From: Adiantum capillus-veneris
Taxonomy: Eukaryota; Streptophyta; Polypodiopsida; Polypodiales; Pteridaceae
Reading direction: 5' to 3'
Assembly: GCA_014529385.2 (NCBI GenBank)
Contig: CM043947.1
Coordinates: forward strand, 133,319,891 to 133,383,890
Length of the DNA stretch: 64,000 nt
Shown here: positions 56,542 through 64,000 of the stretch, in pieces
Layout: every line of letters begins with the position of its first letter
Position numbering within the stretch: position 1 is the stretch's first letter
Program-made: the position numbers and the translations under genes
Notes under the pieces: generated by a model
The model's database searches: none
Told to the model about the DNA's origin: nothing
What the model saw: the letters and a program-made list of their open reading frames with translations, nothing else

Positions 56542-57747
56542 TGTTGTGTCGTAGCATCTACATAGTGTGAAATAAAAACTTTCACCTCACTTTTGAAACC
56601 TTTTGATGCATGGAAATAAAATCAATCATGTGTATATTGTGATATATACTGAAGCGGCTACTACGATCGCTATCATATACATACCTATCCGGGGAGTCGT
56701 GGCCTTAGATGTGGCATGTTTGCGTGCTTCCCCACTTGATAAGATGCCTTATTTGGTTTTATGATGTACATATTCCAAGTGTTTTATGGTGGCACACTCA
56801 TCTCACCTATAAGACTGTTGTGGGCAAAGACAACTAAAAATAGCACCTAACAGGCACCATTGCAAAATTGCATGGAAAGTGACCCAAAATGGTATATTGA
56901 TGAAAAATGATGCATACCTATGCTTTTTGTGCATATGCAAGTGATCCCACAAATTTAGGGATTTTTTGACTCTGTTTGGGATTTTTTGCATCAAAATTGA
57001 TATTTTTTGGGTCAAAAATGAGCTAAAAATGTCCTAGTTTTGGTCCAAAGCGGAAAAATGGCCTAAAAATTGATGCATCAGCTGAGAATGCTGTGCGGAA
57101 GAGAGAGAGGGCTCTTTTCATAGAAAAAATATGCAATTTATCACTACTGTGCAATAGCTTCCATGGTTGCCCAATCTATGTGTGATGCAGTCCCGCCTCT
57201 TTGCAATCTTGTATCTGAGCTTGTGAGGGAGTGAATTAGGGTTTCCCCTTATCAAAATGGTGTGTGGAATTCACTTTAGAATCTCTTAAATCTATAAAAA
57301 TTCAGAAAATAGTCGCCATGAAGGTGGAAGCTCGTGTATTCCTTTCAACTGTTTGATGTTACGACTATGTAATTGGGGGCGAGGCTACATGATACCATGA
57401 AAGAGGTTTGGGTTTTGATTGAAAGTTGTGCTTCTATGAGAGTTGAAGTTTCATGGATGAAAGTTTAGTGTTCTTAATTGCTCTTTTTAAGTAAAGCTGT
57501 ATGTGAATTGGTGATCATTTCATCTCACGAACTCGTCTACGAAAACATGAAATTTCCAAGCATCATAGGGGAGAGGGTTTGTGACTATCTTGTCACGAAC
57601 GCTCTTAATTTTCCAGTCATCTTTAAAAAGAGAGTTGGTGCTTTTCCATAAACGCTTTATCATAAAGTGTTTGTGACGCTCATCACTCATGAACTCTCAT
57701 AGCCAGAGGTTCTGCACTTTCCCAGCTAGACCGCACACATTCCGACA
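56542..57747 (+). repeat. 3' LTR of element 6
   Basis: 1206 bp, TGTTGTGTCGTAG...CATTCCGACA, followed by ACGT. Contains ~170 bp missing from the 5' LTR (about 56680-56850). Confidence 0.88.
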
Positions 57748-57778
57748 ACGTCAGTAGAGAGTCTGATAATTATCCAAG

Positions 57779-57780
<2 letters not shown>

Positions 57781-57840
<60 letters not shown>

Positions 57841-58204
57841 ATAAGTTTTTAATGTCATAGGAGTGAGACTAAAAGATCTATGCCATGAGGCTTTAACTTG
57901 AACATGTTAAAGAGGTGACTAAAACTATAACCAACCTATCACACTTGATAGAGTGAAGAAGAATAATAAAATTTCTTAAAAGAATCCGATAGAGCGAGCA
58001 AGGCAGAAGAGATTTTGAAAAATAAAAACTTTCCACCTATTGTTTGTGCGGAGTCTATTCTACTCTATTGTGGATGCTACAATTGGGGCATATCATGTGG
58101 CTAAAAGGGGGGGTGGTGGACAATGTCGTGAGTCGAGGACACCCAAAGGGTGTTGGGACAGGTACCCAAAGGGATGGCCTAGGGCTTCAAAAGAGGAAAA
58201 CAAG

Positions 58205-58284
<80 letters not shown>

Positions 58285-58702
58285 ATAAGTTTTGAATGTC
58301 ATAGGAGTGAGCATCAAAGATCTATGCGACGAGTCTTGAACTTGTTAAAGAGGGGACTAAAACTATAATCAACCTATCACACTTGAGAGAGTGAAGAAGA
58401 ATAAGAGAACTTTTTAAAAGAAGTCCATTAGAGCGAGCAAGGCAAAAGAGATTTTGAAAAATGAAAAATTTCCACTTGTTGTTTGTGTGGAGTCTATTCT
58501 ATTCTATTGTGGATGCGGCAATTCAGGCATGCCATGTGGCTAAAAGGGTGGGTGGTGGACAATGCCATGAGTTGAGGACACCCAAAGGGTGCTGGGACAG
58601 ATACCTACAGAAATGGTCTAGGGCTTGGAGGAAGGAAAACAAGCATGTGTGCATGCACGCACATGCGCACACACACACACACTTAGAGAGAGAGAGAGAG
58701 AG
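57781..58702. repeat. two ~444-bp tandem units bounded by GA and CA/GA microsatellites
   Basis: ATAAGTTTT(T/G)AATGTCATAGG occurs at 57841 and 58285 (offset 444 bp), and the following ~400 bp match closely (for example GTGGTGGACAATG and GGACACCCAAAGGGTG in both). GA tracts lie at 57781-57836, 58246-58280 and about 58685-58702, preceded by CA tracts in the last two. The same GA-bounded module is thus repeated head to tail. No coding function; short Arg/Glu frames simply read the GA tract. Confidence 0.92.
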
Positions 58703-60057
58703 ATTCGCCTATCAAAAGGTCCCATGCCTACTCTACAAAATCCGTGTACCCCCAATACTTGGGCATGAGATTCAATCCGTGATTATGGTGATCTATAATA
58801 CCTTGCCTTTTCCAGCTTTTGTTTGAGCTTATCTATGAAGAGGCTAACCAGCTTTTTTGAAGCTTTTGTTTGATCTTATGTACAAAGAGGTCCATGGAAG
58901 TAAGAGAAGAGGCTCACTTGTGGATGCTGAAATGTGTATGTATGTTTCTCTAAACATGCAAACACCCTACATACATAATTTAAATCACCATCCATGCATA
59001 GAACTATTAAGAATGGTCTTGAGTTCAACAAATATCACGATACTTAGCTTGAAACAAGATGCAACTTGTGCCATCCCAATTAGTGTAGTTAACCTCCAAA
59101 TTCCAAATTCCCATTGCTCATGCAAATCCATTCAACAAGACATTATGATAAAACAAAATGAACAGCAATACATGTTTTCTCTTTAGCAGAATACTAACTT
59201 CACGACGTTAAAATCCACATTCATCCAAATCTAGATGGTGGCTATTCCTCTACACTTGTCTCAATGTGAGTGCCTAAAAGGCTAGGGGATTCTAAGGGAA
59301 ATTCCTTTACAAAGACCTCTTCGGAAATGTATATCAAAGAAGAGTCAATAACTACCCACTAGTATCACCTTCCTCACTCCGTCTCCTTGTAAGATGCTCC
59401 AAGTAAAAACCTTTGAATGTTTTTGTTTGACTAGGAGGTGATCGTCTGGGTGGTTGATCGGAGCCCAAAATAGCGCCTTGAGGTCTGCTCATAAATTCCT
59501 TTTCCTTGATTGTGGTAATATTAGCATTGCCTACATTTGCAAGTTTTTTACACTACAAGAGATCGCCTGAATTTTGAAGTCAAGTTATCAACATCAATGA
59601 CGGGAATCAGTATATGTGTAGGTAAATCGGAGGCAGACCATTTTTTTTTATAAAAATCATTTCTAATTTTCAACGCAAGTTTGGATACGCATTGCAACAC
59701 ATGTACCGATGAACATTTTGACGCCTACTTGGAAGCAAATTTTGATGCCTGTATCGATGCCTGCATTGACGAAACCCTGTAAAACAAAAAACAGGAGCTC
59801 TTCTGCATGTTTTCATCTCATTTTGCATTTTCTCCCTTGATCTTGTCTTACTCACTTGCTGCAGATCATCTGTTTCTTTAGGGCTTGTCGGACTCGAGAT
59901 CTCCACTCACACGCTCCCCCCCATCAACAAGATAATGTTCTTTTCAAGGTTTAGGGTAGATTTATTCACTCGTGTATGTGTGGGAGTAACATAGAGTGTG
60001 TGTGTGTGCACGTGAATGCGTGTTTGTAGGTTTGGCGGCATTTCTTTAAGTGCTTCT
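58703..60057. other. no gene or repeat family recognised
   Basis: Mixed-composition DNA with a short local repetition of GATGCCTG(T/C)AT-like sequence near 59700-59765. A 109-codon frame at 58857-59186 has no recognisable domain and is not called. Confidence 0.5.
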
Positions 60058-60366
60058 TGTTAGGAAATAAGACGTAGCTAAATAGATAATTGAGTAGATT
60101 ACTTAATGGAGAGAGACAGATTTATATACACGAGATTATAGAGTAGAGAGAGAGAGAGAGAGTACACACGATATACGTGGTTCACCCAATGTGGGCTACG
60201 TCCACGGGAAAGCAGCCACTCAATGGCTTTAGTACTTCAAAACAAGAAGTAGTTTACAAAGGGATTATACCCTTAATGGAGCTCCCGCCTTGCTTCACTC
60301 TCACCACCTCACACTCACCTTGTTGCATCAACTTCACACTATGAAATGTGTGTAGAAATGGCCTCC

Positions 60367-60373
60367 TTTTATA
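60367..60373 (-). promoter_or_regulatory. TATA box in LTR of copia element 10
   Basis: TATAAAA on the minus strand in the context GCCTATAAAAGGAGGC, about 485 bp into the LTR. It would start transcription toward lower coordinates. Confidence 0.65.
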
Positions 60374-60487
60374 GGCCAAAAGGGCTGCCCTCTCTTATGA
60401 GAAACAGCCATGTGTAGCCGCCCTTGTGCGAATAAGTCCAAATCGGACCCTCCAATCCGCCCATGTGTGGCCGCCCTTGAGAAGACA

Positions 60488-60699
60488 AGTCCGCTTTTGA
60501 ATTCGGCCACCGGCCATTGAATTCGGCCACTGGCCACCGACCATTGACTTCCGACCACCGGCCACCGGCCATTGACTACCGGCCACCAGCCAACCGACCG
60601 GTTGTTTTCCGACCACTTTCCGGCCGCCGTCCGGCCATAATATTCCGGCGAAAAATAATATTCCGGCGAAAAAAAGTCTCGGGGGCCTCCATCCCCGAG
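60488..60699 (-). repeat. GGCC/CCGG-rich U3 repeat cluster with 18-bp duplication and hairpin
   Basis: Many short CCGGCCA(C/T) and GACCATTGA motifs in 60504-60635; a perfect 18-bp tandem duplication (60637-60654 and 60655-60672, core TATTCCGGCGAAAA); then CTCGGGG (60678-60684) pairing with CCCCGAG (60693-60699). All lie upstream of the TATA box in element orientation, where U3 enhancers sit. Confidence 0.75.
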
Positions 60700-60857
60700 G
60701 CCTTTAAAGTTGCCCCTGATTCTTGTCCGTGAAAATTTTGGTTTCCGGTGAGTGATTTTTCTTCACGCACGATGGCTTCTCCTCATAATGGGGGCCTTAC
60801 AAATGTGCGCTTTTACCACAGAAAATTACAAGGGTAAATTAGGCTCCATACTTAACA

Positions 60858-60869
60858 ATCTCCCACTTG
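60858..60869 (-). other. polypurine tract of copia element 10
   Basis: On the minus strand CCAAGTGGGAGAT immediately precedes the LTR start TGTTAAG. Confidence 0.8.
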
Positions 60870-60914
60870 GAGACTGATCTCCAAACCAAACCTGTGACTG
60901 CTTTCCATTCTGGC

Positions 60915-62318
60915 TTAGTATCCTTGAATGCCGATTGAAGATGAGCAAAAGCTCAACTTCTCCTTGTTGACCACCTTTGTAAACATGTCTGCAGGATTTT
61001 CACTTGTATGCACCTTTCCTAGCTTTAGTTGTCCCTCTTCCAAAAGAGTGCGTATGAAGTGATATCTCACCTCAATGTGCTTTGTCCTTGAATGAAAGGC
61101 TGAGTTCTTTGCAAGATGGATAGCGCTTTGGCTATCACTGTACAAGACACAATTGTCTTGTTTGAATCCAAGCTCTTCTAAGAATCTGTGAAGCCACAGA
61201 ATTTCTTTGCTTGCCTCCGTCATTGCTACATACTCTGCTTCCGTGGTAGAAAGTGAAACCACTTTCTGCAGCTTTGAAGCCTAGCTTATTGCTGTGCCTC
61301 CAACCGTGAACACATAGCCAGTAGTGCTCCTTCGAGTATCTTTGTCACCTGTCATATCTGCATCAGCATACCCTTCTAGAAAAATATCAGTTCCTCCAAA
61401 ATACAAATCATTTGTTGTTGTCCCTTTTAGATACCTAAGTATCCACTTCACAGCTTGCCAATGCTCTTTACCTGGGTTGTCCATGAACCTACTCACAACT
61501 CCCACTGCATGTGCAATGTCTGGCCTTGTCCAGACCATAGCATACATTAGAGAACCTACCGCTGCAGCATATGGAACTTTAGACATAGAGGCTATCTCCT
61601 CTTGTGTCTTTGGACACATATCCTTCGTTAGTTTAAAATGACCAGCCAAAGGTGTAGAAACTGGTTTTGCATTTTTCATTGCAAACCTTTCTAGTACCTT
61701 CTTGATGTAATCTTCTTGAGATAGCTTTATTGTCTTCTTCGTCCTGTCCCTTGATATTTTCATACCAAGTATCCTCTTTGTAGCACCTAAATCTTTCATT
61801 GAAAAAGATTTGGACAGCTCCTCTTTTAGGTCTTTGATGTCCTGCATGTTAGCACTTGCAATCATGTCATCAACATACAACATTAGGATGATGAATTTTT
61901 CATCTCCCAAATTCTCCGTGTAGACGCAGTGATCCGAGTTGCATCTTGTGAATCCATGATCCAACATCCATCGATCAAACTTCAAGTACCATTGTCTTGA
62001 TGCTTGCTTTAAACCATACAAGCTCTTCTTTAATCTGCAAACCATTTTCTCCTTACCTTTTACTTCATACCTCTTTGGTTGATGCATGTAGATTTCCTCC
62101 TCTAAGTCACCGTGAGGGAATGCCGTATTTACATCCATTTTCTCGAGATTTAGATCATGAGCAGCCACAAGGCTTAAGACAAGCCTAATTGAGTTCATTT
62201 TTACAACAGTAGAAAATATTTCATTGAAGTCAATAACTTTCTTTTTAGAAAAACCTTTTACCACAAGCCTAGACTTGTACCTTTTCTTCCCACCTTCTTC
62301 TTCCTTTAGCTTGTACAC
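60915..62318 (-). pseudogene. pol: RT-RNase H of copia element 10
   Basis: RT: YKSRLVVKGFSKKK, MDVNTAFPHGDLEEEIYM, CRLKKSLYGLKQASRQWY and catalytic LYVDDMI (YVDD at 61866-61877). RNase H: GYADADMTGDKDTRRSTTGY, then TAG at 61281-61283 where copia elements have Trp (AISWxS), then VSLSTTEAEYVA, YSDSQSAIHLAKN and the end of pol near 60915. Only one internal stop in 1.4 kb. Confidence 0.93.
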
Positions 62319-63545
62319 CTATTTGTTTTGAAGTGCCCGCTTACCTTTAGGCAACTCAACCAACTCCCATGTTTGGTTGCGATGTAGTGAGTCCATCTCC
62401 ACTTGCATGGTCTTCGTCCATTCTTCTTTGGATTCATGTTGCATAGCTTCTTCATATGATTCCGGCTCTCCAGAATCTGAGATCAAGAGATGGTTGAAGG
62501 AAGGAACAAACCTTTCTGGAGGTCTACTTGCTCTTGTAGATCTTCGGGGAATAGGTTGAGGCTCCTCATTTGGTTGGCGTTGTTGCACATTGTCACCGTT
62601 TGCAGTCCTTGAGTCTTCACCATCCTCAAGCTCCATGTACTCATCACCCGTTTCTTTTGTTTGTTTTCTTTCCAAGTAATCTTTGTACATATTTTGTTCG
62701 TTAAAAATTACATCCCTAATCCTTAAGATTTTACCATCTTCAGGATTCCATAGGCGATACCCAAAGTCTCCTTCTCCATAGCCAATGAAGAAACACTTTT
62801 TGGACTTTGCATCTAGCTTTGATCTTAGGCTTCTATCTATGTGCATGAAAGCCTCACACCCAAACACTTTGAGAAATGCATAATTCATCGGTTTACCTGT
62901 CCATGCCTCTTCTGGAACTCCCCCATCCAATGCCGTTGAGGGTGACCGATTGATTAAGTACACAGACGTACTTACAGCTTCCGCCCAAAGCTCAAGCGGT
63001 AGGCCTGCGTGTAGCCGCATGCTTCCTGCTCGTTCCATGATTGTCCTGTTCATCCTTTCTGAAATCCCATTTTGTTGAGGTGTCATTGGGGTTGTCCTTT
63101 GCCTCCGAATGCCATTGCTAGCACAAAAGCTTTCAAAAGCTTGGCTGCAATATTCGCCTCCATTGTCGGATCTGAGGCATTTAACCTTGGTACCTGTTTC
63201 ATTCTCCACAAAGGCTTTCCACCTTTGAAATATGGAAAATACATCGGATTTATTCTTCATGACATAAACCCATGTTTTTCTAGTCGCATCGTCTATGAAT
63301 GTTACATAGTACAATGAGCCACCAAGTGATGGTGTACTTGCAGGACCCCAAACATCAGAATGAACCAGCTCAAGTTTTTTATTTTTTCTTTCATTTCCTG
63401 ATTTTTGAAATTTTACCCTCTTTTGTTTACCATAAACACAATCTTCACGAACTCTAAGTCCACTTCTTTCAAACTTGGTAGAAGCTTCTTTGTTTGAAGG
63501 ATTTGCATTCCTTTGGCACTCATATGCCCAAGTCGGTAGTGCCAT
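62319..63545 (-). pseudogene. int: integrase of copia element 10
   Basis: Contains DCVYGKQKRVKF (end of the zinc domain), core VHSDVWGP (D), RSDNGGEY (D) and NGISERMNR (E), then the copia-type FIGYGEGDFGYRLWNP segment, an acidic linker and SRPPERFVPS leading to RT. TAG at 62319-62321 interrupts the KWVYK motif where Trp is expected. The upstream edge is frameshifted relative to the protease part between 63413 and 63545. Confidence 0.92.
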
Positions 63546-64000
63546 ACCGCACTGTCAACTTCTGTAGTTGCTGCACAAGCTGAAGGTTGCGTGCTAACAA
63601 TACACAAGTAAAGTGTACCGACTTTTTCACCCTTGGAAACCACCAAAGATCCCTTTGAGATCTTCCACTGTTTGTTTCCGAATGCAATGTTGTGACCTTC
63701 ATCGTCCAATTGTCCTGTAGAGATAAAATTTTTGCGAAGAGAAGGAACATGACTAACATCTTTAAGCTTCCATTCATTTCCGTTAGCAATTTTGACAGAA
63801 ACTGTACCTTTGCCGACAATCTCACAAGCTTCATCATCTCCCAATTATACATACCCAAAATTACCTTTGGTGTAGTCTTGGAAATGTTGCTTGTGTGGTG
63901 TCGCATGGAATGAAGCCCCGGAATCTACTATCCAGGAATTAGACACATTGTCTAATGAGAGAATAAGAGCATCTTGCTCTACTTTACCTGCCACATTGGC
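63413..64000 (-). pseudogene. pol: protease and GAG-pre-integrase of copia element 10 (partial)
   Basis: From the right edge: SNSWIVDSGASFHATP (DSG active site intact, about 63905-63945), GNFGYV, then TAA at 63845-63847, then KGTVSVKIANGNEWKLKDV, KNFISTGQL and the pre-integrase HYRLGHMSAKGMQIL. Gag lies beyond 64000. Confidence 0.92.

Larger units (their letters stand above)
32415..57747 (+). mobile_element. old Ty3/gypsy-like element (element 6) split by nested insertions
   Basis: The LTR pair 32415-33442 and 56542-57747 (TGTCG...CCGACA) is flanked by ACGT at 32411-32414 and 57748-57751. Internal parts: gag 33512-34714, protease about 35490-35914, then RT, RNase H and integrase at 53179-56373. 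The 17 kb between holds a complete Tat element with a copia inside, plus DNA that I could not assign. The RT active-site region reads PFLDDVTIKG and the integrase C-terminus lacks a chromodomain, so it is neither chromovirus nor Tat; the clade is unassigned. It is the most decayed and outermost element, hence the oldest of the nest. Confidence 0.85.
60058..60857 (-). repeat. 3' LTR of copia element 10
   Basis: On the minus strand TGTTAAGTATGG...CCTAACA, 800 bp. It follows the purine tract AAGTGGGAGAT. A TATA box, a CCGGCC-rich cluster and an 18-bp duplication lie inside. The partner LTR is outside the window, so the end was set by the TG/CA rule and the PPT. Confidence 0.82.
60058..64000 (-). 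mobile_element. Ty1/copia element (element 10), running off the right edge
   Basis: Minus-strand copia: 3' LTR 60058-60857, polypurine tract, then RNase H, RT, integrase, GAG-pre-integrase and protease reading toward 64000; gag and the 5' LTR lie outside. A different family from element 8 (800-bp against 191-bp LTR, different protein sequence). RT keeps YVDD and protease keeps DSGAS. Two TAG stops, one TAA and a frameshift disrupt it. Confidence 0.95.

Noticed and set aside
58040-58317. Arg/Glu- and His/Thr-rich ORFs over GA/CA tracts
   Set aside because: Microsatellite translation in several frames at once.
58857-59186. 109-aa ORF
   Set aside because: No domain, no codon or context support; could be chance.

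Overview
The window is nuclear DNA of a land plant made almost entirely of transposable elements. It shows no intact host gene, rRNA, tRNA or CRISPR array. The evidence for a plant is Ty3/gypsy chromoviruses with C-terminal chromodomains, a Tat-lineage Ty3/gypsy family with a second RNase H, Ty1/copia elements, tRNA-iMet-type primer sites (TGGTATCAGAGC), and a decayed PPR gene with repeated MYxKCG motifs. The PPR style and the bloated, nested repeats suggest a large-genome seed-free vascular plant such as a fern or lycophyte, but the sequence does not prove this.

Layout, left to right. (1) <1-7693 (+): Ty3/gypsy chromovirus, 5' LTR cut by the window edge, pol broken by stops. (2) 7694-7912 plus 17528-19420 (-): one hAT transposase pseudogene split in two. 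(3) 7913-17522 (+): a second chromovirus inserted in that hAT gene, with 2.7 kb LTRs and a perfect ACAGC target-site duplication (TSD). (4) 20153-28896 (-): a Tat-lineage element. (5) 28897-32414: AT-rich DNA with a 152-bp tandem repeat, a diverged relative of the element-3 LTR, and microsatellites. (6) 32415-57747 (+): an old unassigned Ty3/gypsy-like element (TSD ACGT). It contains (7) a second Tat copy at 36924-51143 (+, flanked by GCGG), which in turn contains (8) a Ty1/copia element at 39375-44924 (+, TSD AGAAG). (9) 57781-58702: two 444-bp tandem units with GA/CA microsatellites. (10) 60058->64000 (-): a Ty1/copia element running off the window.

How the parts work. Each LTR element carries or once carried gag (particle), protease, reverse transcriptase (RT), RNase H and integrase between promoter-bearing LTRs. 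All copies are damaged. The best preserved is the nested copia, with a 1245-codon open frame. Where the two Tat copies can be compared, most of their nonsense codons are C-to-T or G-to-A changes, as expected of methylated, silenced DNA.

Most interesting observations. First, the element at 7913-17522 seems to keep the gag start in its LTR: a short exon beginning MAP.KRTR could be spliced in frame across the primer-binding site to a gag frame that has no start of its own. A diverged LTR at about 30.9 kb has the same exon and donor position. Second, a separate 144-codon ORF with its own poly(A)-type signals lies inside that putative intron. Third, a Ty1/copia leader shares a nearly identical ~60-bp module with the leader of the unrelated Tat element.
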